64,000 nt of DNA from contig VSJF01000001.1 of the NCBI GenBank assembly GCA_009739215.1, forward strand, positions 1,798,001 through 1,862,000, written 5' to 3'. The translations under genes and the position numbers were made by a program. The stretch's first letter is position 1, and the number at the start of each line of letters is the position of its first letter. The DNA comes from Floccularia luteovirens (Eukaryota; Basidiomycota; Agaricomycetes; Agaricales; Squamanitaceae). The notes beneath the pieces were generated by a model, which saw only the letters and a program-made list of their open reading frames with translations, did not search any database and was not told where the DNA came from. This document shows, one piece after another, positions 44,143-55,800 of this stretch.

Positions 44143-45670
44143 CTAGTAGTAAGTCTCGTCTTTAACTCCTTCTTTATCATCAATGAATATTCTCAGTCCA
44201 TCATGTGCGGGGCGCAACCATAACCCTCGTTCTTCGCCAACCAGCCCCACACCTTTTCGTTCCATATCCGTCAATCCATCCTCATTCTGTTCCGCCCCAC
44301 CAAGAATCTCTCCAATAGTCACGTACTCCTCGTGTGAGACCCTATGGCTGAATCCAGTCAGATAAGTTCGGGTTGCATTGATCCTTCGTGCGGCGGCAAC
44401 AGACTCTGCAAGCCCAAAGTGTGAAGTGTGGGAGCGCAGATTAAGGCAATCTAATACGGCAACAGGCAGACGTCTCGGCTCGGCGTCATCGCTAGACTCG
44501 AGGATGGGCCAAACATCATCCGGCACGTGAGACACGTCAGACATATAAACAACGTCATTTTGTATCTTGAACCCGAAACAAAAATATGGGTGTACTATCT
44601 CCTCATCCTCATCCTGCTTGGCAACCTCACTTGGTGTTGCAGCTCTAGTTGGTAGTGCAAAGATAGAATTCGTAGGTGTAGAAGGCAGTGTAGCACCCGG
44701 TGTAGAGATGTGTCCGGGTGGAGGTGCAACCGAGAAGACCCGACCATGATGTACTTCATCAAGAGTTGGTGAGTTCACGAACAATTTACTAAGCACCACT
44801 TAACCTTACCTAAGAAAGGAGTGATCATAATTCCAGTGCCTTGTATTTCGAACGGTGTTTTGTCTTTAATGATATGCCATTTGAATTCCGGGACCTGTTT
44901 ATATAATTAATTAATTCATGGAGAGAAAATACAGGGTCAAAGCGACATTCATCACCACCGCCGGATGCATATTCTTTTGCTGTAAGATAAGGAAACGATC
45001 TTTGCACCTCCTTAAACGTATCTTGCGATAGGTATATGTCTATATGAGATTGAATGGCTCCGCTCAATGTCCAACCTGATATATAATAAGAATTAACTTT
45101 TTCATTCTATAACAAACAGGATATCTCGATGTTACCTCTAAGGTCATCTAAGCCATTCATGGCTGTATAAGCAAGTATATCATAAAACCAGTCTTGCGAA
45201 TCAAATACAATAAACTGCGTACCGTCTGCATGAGGATGTGTGATCAGCAATGCATCTATTTTACGCAAAGAATATCTTGGGAACCATTCTAATGCAGCAG
45301 CCTGAAAATTTTTTCCCGCATCAATGACAATGGTTCTGTCGAATCACAAATGTAAAGATATAAGAACCGCCGACAACAAGATCACAAATCCAACAAAAAT
45401 CAAGACGTACACAACTTGACCATCTTTTGCTTGCATGCGCACTGCTGCACTTGTATTTCTTCTTATATTCTTTTTGCCTTCTGGTCTAAGAGTCGATAAA
45501 CATGTTTTGCACGGTGGTCTGACCCCATCATTATCAGTCAAACACTCGATATGTGGAAGGCTAGATGATGTTCCTGTTCCGAGAAATATGAACTCGATTG
45601 TGCTTTTATCGTTGGTAACCGCATTCGGAATTGAGTTGGTGGTAGTTGAAGTCGGATGGAATATCGGCAT
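44143..45670 (-). CDS. Metallo-beta-lactamase-fold hydrolase
   Basis: The N-terminus reads FIFLGTGTSSSLPHIECLTD, the first MBL strand pair, with a CxxC-like PPCKTC region. Spliced exons give VVTIVIDAGKNFQAAALEWFP, LRKIDALLITHPHADAMNGLDDLRG, whose HPHAD is the metal motif (HxHAD-A variant), and GWTLSGAIQSHIDIYLSQDTF. The last exon has YMSDVSHVP and AVLDCLNLRSHTSHFGL, with the usual aspartate and histidines. The fungal relatives resemble phosphodiesterase-type (PhnP-like) MBL proteins, but the substrate is not known. The start ATG is 45670, since TTG upstream is not used in fungi. Stop 44143-44145. Both middle introns (donors GTACGT and GTACGC) keep frame. About 400 residues. Confidence 0.85.
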
Positions 45671-45987
45671 CTGGGTGATTACACTTTCATGCAACTCTCA
45701 AAACTGGGACGTGTTATATGAGTAAGAGTTCTGGTGATTCCGAATGCTTGAAACAACGTGGTATACGGTTAAATCTGCTCGGCGTTAGTTACGCCAGGCA
45801 TGGAGGACGCGTGTAATATTTGCCCTTTCAAGTTACTGTTCATTGACATCATTCCCTTAAGAATTTTTCCACAGGGGGGATTGCAACAAAAGATTGTCTT
45901 TGCTTTCTACATCGGTTCCTACAGTAGTACAATACAAGCTTCTAACCTAAGAAGCAGAAAGAAGGTTCGAGGCAAACAAAAGCCTTT
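45671..45987. other. Intergenic region between the MBL hydrolase and DRG1, no gene seen
   Basis: The 317 bp hold the MBL-gene promoter on the minus strand. A plus-strand frame at 45800-46009 has no recognisable product. Confidence 0.4.
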
Positions 45988-47988
45988 TCACTTTGTGAAA
46001 ACTATTTAGAGGCAGGTAAATAATTGATGTCATGAATTCATGCAATCAGACTCACTAGAAACAACATCTTCATCTGCGACTTGGTGTGTCAAGCTAACCT
46101 TCTGTGCATACGGTGCAAATTTGCTCGATTTGCCCTATGAAATTTGAGTGTGTAAACAAGGTATGCGAGGGATACAACTCACCCTGAGACGCTAAATGAC
46201 AAGCAATATCAGGCAGATGACCTAAAAGTACTTACCAGACGAGAGCGTATCGGAAATTTCCAGCTAAAGATCGGTGGATACCATTGCAAACATTCTGGGT
46301 GAAGTGAGATCCAATGAAGCACTATAAATGTCACTGAAATAAACAGACTAGCCTCGATCGTCGCCCCTTTTCTTAAACAAATCGGATCGTCTAAATCTGG
46401 GTGTGCACCCCGTTTCTTAGTGTAAATCTTGACGAGTCCAAGTTCATCCCAGATACGATCGAATTAAATAGTCTAAACTAATTTGCACATTTAGTAATCG
46501 ATTAATATGACAAAAAACAAATCTGTTACTTCAAATCCATTTCGCAACTTATGACAACGGTGTTTGGTTGGCGGGCTAACCTGTCCACTTGCTCCAAACT
46601 GATGGCATCTACTTTGTTATAGACATCTAGAAGCCTTCAGTAACAGATAGAGTGAAGTTCGATGTTACTTACATAGACAAGGTAAATACTTTCGTGTGCC
46701 TGATGATTCGGAATTTTGAAGATTAATGTCGATACAGATGGTTGTAGAACAACATACTTACCGATTAATACATCGATAAATTCGTCCGTCGTTATCTGCA
46801 AACATAAAATTTTCGTTGCAAGGAAATAAAACCACTTTTGCGCACATCCTCGCGAATCATCACATCACAATTATGAATTTTGTCTATCCGAAATATCAGT
46901 ATTGATTGGGAAAACATTTGATTCAACTAACATCCTGCTAAGATTGTTCGAATCGTTTTCTCGTCGGTTCTTGTTAGCTTTACGGTGGTATTGAGCGTTA
47001 TCTTGGCCAGTCAATCAGAACTGCAATTCTGGAAGAAGGTAACAAATAATTACCCCCCCTGTAGTTTTTCTCTTGAAAACCACATCAGGTTTGCTTTTGT
47101 TTAGTCTGATGCCCACTGCGTCCAATTCTATTTCGAGGAGTCTTCGTTGTTCCTCTGATTTTGTAGCGTCAAGCATCATTAAAATGAGGTCCGCCGTTTT
47201 TGCAGCTTCACCAGGATGGATAAAAATTCGAAATTGAGCTTGGTCACAAACGTACTGGAAACTACTTGTCGACCCCTTCCCCTGCCTTGGCTTGCACCTT
47301 CAACGATTCCTGGAAGATCTAGAAGTTGTATTCGTGCGCCCTTGTACTCAATTACTCCAGGGATAGCCTAATTAGCTCGTGAGAGAAGCATTAGAGAGTA
47401 GAACGAATTGCTCACAGTTAGTGTAGTAAATTCGTAAGCGGCAGTCTCGGATGCTGTCTGAGTGGTTTTACTTAGAAGAGTGGACTAGACAGGGTATTTC
47501 AGACAGAAGACGTAAAATTAATATTTATCAGCGTACTTTCCCAACAGATGGAAATCCTATTAAAGATACTCGTGCATCACCCGACTTTTGCACGTCGAAT
47601 CCTACACCTGCAGGGCCTGATTTCGAGGTAGGTTCCAAAAGTTGGGCACGATATCGAGCGAGTTTAGCCTTGAGAAGGCCGAGATGATACTCGGTGGCCT
47701 ACTTGTGTAGACTGGTTGTACGATGAATTATTGACATGGAATGTTGATAATACCTTATTCTTTTGTGCTGACACCCAGTATTAATGCGTGATAATTTTTG
47801 AACTGATATGGTACAAACTTACTACGAGCCATTTCCTCTGTGACGAGAAATTAAGTTTATGAAAAAGCTGATCAACGCATGGAAATACTGACCCTCAATT
47901 TCTTTGATCTATTGACATAGATATAGTGATAAGAACATACATAAAGACGAGTCGAATGGTTGGTTGATACCTTTTCTACGATACCCAT
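45988..47988 (-). CDS. RBG1: Developmentally regulated GTP-binding protein DRG1/Rbg1
   Basis: DRG1/Rbg1 is a ribosome-associated GTPase that works with Tma46 to relieve stalled translation. The first four exons are microexons: 47971-47988 (18 nt, MGIVEK), 47893-47908 (16 nt), 47823-47837 (15 nt) and 47754-47767 (14 nt). Joined, they give EKIKEIEEEMARTQKNK, then [22 protein letters not shown]1 is in GFPSVGKS, then [25 protein letters not shown], the G3 motif [10 protein letters not shown] and GRGRGRQV. Later exons read [40 protein letters not shown] and the TGS/C-terminal part. The stop is 45988-45990, after VVSIFTK. The start 47988 is only 103 bp from SSK2. About 367 residues, normal for the family. 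Confidence 0.92.
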
Positions 47989-48091
47989 GATTGCTGTATA
48001 AATGTAAGGACGGATAAAGTCAGATTTGGACAAGAAGCTTATACATGTTTATTGTAGTCTACTTCTCGGACGTCCCAAATTCTCTACTATC
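47989..48091. promoter_or_regulatory. 103-bp bidirectional promoter (DRG1 / SSK2)
   Basis: The two start codons are 103 bp apart, facing away. No clear factor site was seen. An earlier TTG in the SSK2 frame (48026) would cut the space to 37 bp and is not believed to be a start. Confidence 0.5.
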
Positions 48092-51000
48092 ATGCGTCGT
48101 CACACACCCACCTTGTTTCCTTTGCCCGAGCAGGACAACAACAATATTGATGAGGACAACGAAATTCTCGGTCATTGGGACGTAAAGTCACAACGCCCAT
48201 ATCCATCTGGTTCATCCCTTTCATCCTCTTCAAATGTCTCCAATAGAGCCTCTCGATCCACCAAGTCCCGAATATCAGCACCACATCCTCCACAAGTCCT
48301 ACACCCTCCCACTCCCAAATATCCAGATATATACTCCCAATTTGTCAGGAGATATAGGTCAACTGAACCAGGGGAACAGGACGACCCCAGAAATGATCCG
48401 GATAGCCACTATTTCCAACGAGGTTTAGGACAACTTGTAGATGCAGGCGACAATAGTGACGATGATGACATTGGAACACGAAGCAACCTAGTTACGGGAG
48501 GTGACGGAGGAATTGATCGTGTATCCGCTCTTATATTGGAATCAGAGCCCACCCAGCCAGCATCTCAAGCTGAGAAAGAGCGTTTGGAATGGCAGACCAT
48601 GCTTGCATCTGTGCTTTCAGGTGATGTGCTCAAATCCGAAAAGACACGAATAGCTGTGGCCCTCGAGTCTCTAGGGGACGAACAGAACAATGCCCATCTC
48701 AATATCTGGTTGGGCATTCGTGCTAAATTCCACGGACGTCCAGTGGATGAAGAACGGAGGAAGCTAGAAGAGAAGAGACTCAGAATTGTCGACGCCGTCA
48801 TTGACGAGATAATGCACTTCCAAGTCAAGCCGGATTTCAACAAGAGTTTAACTACATCTGCCCTTAGGCAAGTTCAGAACGTCCTCCATCGTTTGGATGT
48901 CGCACAATCTCTTTATCCCAACCTAAAAGCATTTCATTTGGACAAACCCGCCGCAGCGGAGAGCCCTTTTCAGACACGATGTGATACGTTAAACACCTGG
49001 TTTACGGTGTTCACTACCTTGAGACACCAGTTTTCATTACTACGACGTTGGACAGGAAGTGACACTCTTGATGTTAACCAACCTAACACAAGTAACGAAG
49101 TCCCTATTGGAGCACTATATACACCGAAATCAGGAAACCATATGTCCTCAGAAAAGACTGACGGGACCAGCTTTGTTGAGCGCCTTCTCAAAGAGGAGTC
49201 TATGCAGCGAACCTTTGAAAAGGGGTTTCTGGTTACTGTTCATGCCTTCATTGGTACTGCCAGAGACGCCCAAGTAAATCTTGCACCTCTCTTCAAAGAA
49301 ATGAACCTACCTTCTTTCGAAAGTGAGCTTGTGCCATTGATATCGTTCCCTACCAAACTCGCACAGGCCTGCCTCCGACTACGGTTGCATTACGTTCAGA
49401 ATCTAAAGGACCCCGATGTACTTATAATCGATCAGATGACCGAAGATTTAAGGATTAATATTGGTCTGGCTTGTACTCTAAAGCGACAGTACGAGAGATT
49501 TCTGGCACCAGATCCTGGTGGAAACTGGAATTTGCCACAGTGTATCAGTGAAGAATATGACACCACTATCCTACAAGCCCTAACAAATTTCTTCAAACTT
49601 ATTCATTGGAAACTCAAGAGCGGAGCGAAGGGCATTTACTTCAAGGAAACGGATGTCTTGGAAGCACAATGGGCAACTTTTAACGATGTTAGTTTGACAG
49701 CAGCGGGGGGATCTTGTCTGGTCGCTGAACAGCTCTGGTAGGTCTTAATTGCTATTAGATACCAATATCTTCTGACGGAATGAAAAGTTCGCTCACTAAC
49801 AAACTTATGGTCCGAGTGACGAACTACTTTGATACACAAGTTCGCGTACCTATGAGCGATGATTTAGGAGAAATTCGAGGGATGGATGGAAAGATAGAAT
49901 TCGCGTACCTCAGCTCTTCTCCTGCCTCTAGAAAGATGACAGATGAACAGATCTTTGGCTGGTACGGCAAGATTCTTGATAGTGTCCGACTACGATATAG
50001 GAAGTTACAAAGATTTACAAGGTAAGAATATTCATCAGTTGTATCACATTATACTTACCTTTTGAAAGGGTGTTGACGCAACGTTTCAGCAATTCTGCCG
50101 AATACAGCCTGGATGATGTCCCTTTAGATCATTTCATTTCGCATCTAGTGAACTCTGGTCATTTCCTCGTCTATACACAAACTTTGGAGGAAGATGGCAT
50201 CTATATCGTTGCCGCAAGTTCCTTGTCTGATAAACCAGAATCTATTCGCCTGATTCTTACGGAAGCCTTCCACGTCGATGAAATCACGAACGATGATGGT
50301 AGTCGCATTGCAAGAAACACAGAATTTTTGGGCCATGACGATGACGATGCACAATATCTTCTCATCTTGTCTCCACAAAGCCACTTTTTATGGCAAGGTC
50401 GTGTTATGGTTTTGCCCCTTCCCAGAGTGCAACTGGATATGAAAGATGGCCGGGTACGACTGATCTCTGATGGTCCCCAAAGGCGTCTTAACCTTGCTAG
50501 ACAAGTATTCATGGAGATTTTCGAACCTGTAGACGAAGATGGGGGGTCAGTTGGATCTAGCATGCACCCGTTGGTCTGTTTAGCCGATAATCAAGCACAC
50601 CTTCCCAACGTTAATCGTGAGCTGCGGAAAATTGCCCGTGCCACCAACAGACTAGCAGAATCCATTGTGGACTCGGTACATCATGTCCGCAAATCCATTC
50701 GATTAGCCACTGGGGGACAAGAACTTCTAGAAAACTGGTATCTTTTTGCTTCAGAACACGGGCAGCATGCACAACGCTACATGGATCGGACCTCTTTGCT
50801 AAAGTTCAACCGCCTATTGATCAAATTAGCAATATCATGGGTATCATTTATCTGTGATGACTGCGACCCTACGGACCGTAAAACGTTCAAGTGGGCTGTA
50901 AATGCTCTCGAGTTTACCTTTCAGCGAACAAGACGAAACATCCTGCACCTACCTGATGAACAATTTGAGATGTTGAGGCATAAAGTTGCTAGTTGTATGA

Positions 51001-52526
51001 CACTATTGATCAGCCACTTCGATATCCTGGGTGCTCGTTCAATCCTCGAGGCGAAGAAGGAAAAGGAAAAACAGGATGAGATACTGCGTTCACAAGCTGC
51101 GGATGCGTTAATGGATAGAGACGATGATATTGCCGCGGCCGATTTTAACAGCGCCTTACCTTTCACAGATACTAGTACCAGAGTGTTTTGGGATAAAATC
51201 TCAAGGGCACTGGCCGCACTGGAACAAAAACGAGCAATCACCGGTGTGGAGCATCGTACGCTTGGGAAAGTGCTAGACGATGAAAAACCTGAAGACAGAT
51301 CCCTCGTATTCTTGGCGTCATCGAGTTCCAATATCTCAATGCGTTGGCAACAGGGAAGGTTCATTGGAGCTGGTGCATTTGGCTCCGTGTACCTTGCGGT
51401 CAACCTGGACTCGGGTTCTCTCATGGCTGTGAAGGAGATCAAATTTCAAGAGCTATCTGGATTGCCAAATCTTTACACTCAAATCAAGGACGAACTCAGC
51501 GTGATGGAAATGCTTCACCATCCGAATGTCGTGGAATACTACGGCATTGAAGTGCACCGAGACAAAGTCTACATATTTGAGGAGTTCTGCCAAGGGGGCA
51601 GTCTTGCGGCTCTATTGGAGCTTGGTAGAATCGAGGATGAAGGTATTATTCAAGTATATACCATGCAGATGCTGGAAGGACTGGCATACTTGCATTCTAA
51701 AGGGATCGTTCACCGAGATATAAAACCAGACAGTAAGTCATATCAATCGTACTCGAAGATGCATAGTGATTCTGACTCCCCGTAGATATACTCCTGGACC
51801 ATCAAGGTGTCATCAAATTCGTTGACTTTGGGGCTGCTAAAATTCTGGCGAAGAACCACCGATCCATACAAAGAAGTCGTAAAGGAGGTTCTGATTCTTC
51901 CTTCAATACCATATCGAATCCTTTATCGAATCTGAATGGGATGGCCGTGATGAGTAATGGCCTCACAGGGACTCCTATGTATATGTCACCCGAAGTTATC
52001 AAAAATGACAAACGCGGGCGTCATGGAGCTATGGATATCTGGTCGCTCGGATGTGTCGTCCTCGAGTTTGCCACAGGCAAGAAACCATGGAGTAATCTTG
52101 ACAATGAATGGTATACACACCTTATCTTCATCATGTCTCTGCTCAAACTGATTAAATCATACAAGGGCAATCATGTTCCATATTGGAGTTGCAACACAAC
52201 ATCCTCCTTTACCTGAACCTGGTCAGCTCAGCGAAATGGGAATCAATTTTATCAAACAATGTCTTACCATTGACCCCATGAGGCGACCAACAGCTAAAGA
52301 GCTTATGAACCATCCATGGATGCTCGAGTTCCGCGAAGCCCTTCTAAGTTATGAAGAGGCCAAATTGGCGACAAGCCCCCCCCAACATCTCCCACCTGAA
52401 GACAGCTATGCAAACGCTTCCGTCGCCCGCCAGGCAGCTATTATACACGAAAGAGAAGTCGAACATATAACATGCGTCTCTCCCTCGACACCACCTTCAG
52501 AAACATCTATGAGCTGGGAAGAATGA
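48092..52526 (+). CDS. SSK2: MAP kinase kinase kinase of the osmotic stress (HOG) pathway, Ssk2/Wis4 type
   Basis: Ssk2/Wis4 passes signals from the two-component phosphorelay to the Pbs2-Hog1 cascade. Five exons fit: 48092-49737, 49788-50021, 50069-51732, 51786-52110 and 52166-52526, giving 1,409 residues. A Ser/Asp-rich N-terminus and a long regulatory region are followed by the kinase domain from about residue 1050: RWQQGRFIGAGAFGSVYLA (Gly loop), MAVKEI (Lys), ELSVMEMLHHPNVVEYYG, GIVHRDIKPDN (catalytic loop, about 1170), DFGAAK, GTPMYMSPEV and DIWSLGCVVLEFATGKKPW. The C-terminal tail ends in ETSMSWEE. The kinase has the highest similarity to Ssk2/Ssk22/Wis4 rather than Bck1 or Ste11. All junctions are in frame. 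It diverges from DRG1 and converges on TFC3. Confidence 0.94.
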
Positions 52527-52803
52527 ATTTTAGTTCATTCTGGCGCCGTCTGCTCAAACGTCTAGTTATGACTCAGCCTACCCGACTTCATGTACCAAGT
52601 TATCTTTACCAGAACTGTATGTAGATTTAATACCACCACACGCTTTGGGCAAAACACCATTATAATGTAGATATACGCAACAATGAAAAAAAAACCGGAT
52701 AATAAATAAAAAGCCACTTCAGGCAGTTCTTCACTTCGGAAAGGCCAATCATATTAGTTTTACAACTAGGTCATTAAACAAGGCTGAGTTTAGTACATGC
52801 TGA

Positions 52804-55800
52804 TTATACTTTATACCAGTGTTTGTCCGTCGTTGCAAATATAAAAGTATTCTTTTCTTCGTCATCATCCAGGGGATTGGAATGGGTCCAAGTGATGGAA
52901 TGATCATAGCGCATCTGAATATTCCCCGTGTGTTGCAAATACCAGAGTATGTCATTCACTTCTTGCCGATCATAAACTGATCGTAGCCTCCACCGGAGGT
53001 CAGCCTTGAAGACACTTCAATAAGTCAAATGCAGGCACCAATAAAGGGCTCACCAATGTCATCCCAGGGCGGAATATGACAGCACCCATCACAGCTCTAA
53101 GTGCGGCCTCCCAAAAATCAATCAACTTGGTGCCTGTAAGATCTAACCAACGACGTGGGGATATCCTTGTCATAGGCTCTTTCGATATGACCACACTCCA
53201 GTCCCGGGCGAAATGGGCGGAAACTAGTACAAGCGAGGTATAACCGGTCCAAAATACCAGTGGAGGGTTAGTTTCAGATAATTGTTGAATTAGTTGACTA
53301 AGTGGTTCCATCGGTAGGTCCATAATCATCTAAGGTTTCAAATGAATGTCAACGTATTAAAGTATATTGCCTGAACACGGACAGAAATCCCTTTTTTTGT
53401 GATTCCACTTTCCCCTTTCTGGCGGATAACTGCCAAAAACTTAGAACAAAGTTCTCTCTGTTGCTCGTCGAGCAAAGTACTAATAGAGAGCCACTCTTCG
53501 TCCAGGCATAGCGGGCAATCTATGATACCATCATCCGAAGAAACGCTACAGCAAGCTGGTTCGCCGTATATATTTATGCCATGCACGACAGATTTTGCGG
53601 GTACTTCCCCGACTGACGTTGAGGAGGCTTTGATTGGTTCTATCGTTGTCAAGCCCACTTCTTCGGTGGTACATGTTGTTGGCACCTGTTGTGAATTTTG
53701 TCCAAACTGAACAAAAATCGCAGTTTCGATTTGATCATCGTCTGTTTGTTCTGTTTGTTACAACGCAGTTTGTTTGGAAGGCATGGACACATACCAGCTT
53801 TTTTGCTGTTCCAATCCAAATCTGACCTTGCAGCCTTAGGTTGTGAGGTATCAATCCTAAACTCGACCTTTAAACTTGTCAATAAAACGTTGCCGGGGTA
53901 TGTATAAAATGGAGTAACCTTATTTTCTGATACCAACTGAACAAGCGCAGCGCTGTCACCATCCGTCGCAGTAAGAGGCCATTCACGCCAACCATCATTA
54001 GTTAAACATTGTTCGTCCAGTGCGTTTGCGTCCTGAAATACATCTCTGGGTAAACTTCCTCCAATCGCATTTAGATTGCTTGTGAAATATAAATGTTGAT
54101 TAATTAGGTATCGTAGGGTCATGTTAATAAATACCTCTCAGATATCTTTAGTTGCCTCCCAGGTTTTTGTTTTGAAGGGTCTCGCTGAGATTTCGATAGC
54201 ACAGCGCGGGACAACAAATTCTTGGAAGCGACCAAGAGAGCTCGCTCATCTACACTTCGCAATACTAAGGAGGCCTTTTCTGGGTCGTAGAACTCAGTTG
54301 GTACACCCATAGCCATCTAAATTAACATTAAAGAGATAAATGTCAAACATCTGAACGTTGTTTACCTTGAGTGCTGCTTCTGACAAGCTAATAGCATTAG
54401 GCGGTGCATCTGTTCTGATAGGAGATTCTTCAGGGTAGCGCGTGAAAACCTGTCGCAAAAGTCTTTGTTCTCGACCCTCTTCAACAGTGGCATTCCAAAC
54501 AAAATCCCATGTTGGTGTTTGTGAAATTGTCTCGATGACGTCAAACTCGGATAGCAGTTGTTGGACAGAGTCTGGTATGGTGACTGTTGGTACTTCTTTT
54601 GTTTCCGAGAAGCCAACGCGCCTTCAAATGATAGGTTAGCTTAGAACCTCCCGAGTTTTTGATGTCTAAAACGGCTTACAGGGCATTTTTATCGATGTTA
54701 TTTCGGAGAAATTCGACATGCTTTATCAAATCAAAATCAGATGCGCTTCGAGGGTTGTCATCCGGAAGTATTTCAGTCCCTCGATACTTTATCCACAAGT
54801 CATACCATCTATCCTCCAGACGATTCAGGTAAACCTCATTACTGGGGACTTCTCTCAGATGGGCCAGGCGCTGTCGTACCGTATTACGAGGTACTGCAGG
54901 AAATACTTGCTCTAGAGCATTCCAATCAAGTCTAGCAGCCCCTCTACATCTCGCCCTAATTATTGCAGAAGCGTCTCGTACTAACTCATCATAATCGCTA
55001 TTCCAATGGAAGCGGTGCCGTCTTACTGATTGTTTTGCTTCATCTGGCGAACAAATGATCATTCCAAAGGTGTTGTTGCATTTTACGTATTATAGAAATA
55101 CCTTTATCCGAACGCTTGCGCTTTCTGTTTCTTGAATGGTTCCTGTCAATCGGTTGGCCTTGACTTTCAATTAGAGCGTGCAGTGGGGGTTCTGATGAGG
55201 AAAATGGAGTAGTCGGTAGCGGCTTAGCCAGAGGGCCTCGTTTGTTGGTGAATTTCGAAAATTTCTTTGATGCGATATCAGCTTCTTTGAATGTGTTGAC
55301 TACTTCTTTTTCCCATTTATGAAGGTCCTTTAGGGAGCCTGCTCGAAGGAAGCGATCCCGCACCCTGTTTAAACGGATGGAAATAGAAGCTTCTATGGGT
55401 TGAGAGTGAATACGAGACAACAATGCTTCCCATTCTTGTTCTCGTTGTAACTTCGCTTCTTGGGCTTTGCGAGCGAGCGAGGTTTTCAGCTCCGCAGTAC
55501 GTTTCGCTTTGTGAACAGATGGTTTCCGAGTAGATGTTCTCTTTGACTTCTCGAAATTCTCAAGTAACTTAGAGTGTGCCATTGTAAAAAAATCCTCAAC
55601 AGATTGTCTTGGAGCGCTGGAGGTCCAGCAAATTTTTTGAATCTGAGCTTCCCGGAGATCACTGTCCTCAATCTGCATTGGAGTCGAGCGACTGGACGCA
55701 TCGATGAATTGTTTCAGATAACGTATCTGATGCCACGTAAAAACATATTTGGGATTCCATGATACAGTTCGGCGAAGACACCTCGCGATGGTGGTATTCG

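Noticed and set aside
50921..51442. 173-codon frame on the minus strand within SSK2
   Set aside because: Antisense to conserved kinase coding sequence; no family seen.
53338..53400. Possible GC-AG intron in TFC3
   Set aside because: A GT-AG alternative (donor GTCCGT) also keeps frame, so a GC donor need not be claimed.
55040..55100. Apparent stop in TFC3 after the 703-codon frame
   Set aside because: An intron of about 60 nt (donor GTATTT) restores the frame to EAKQSVRRHRFHWN.
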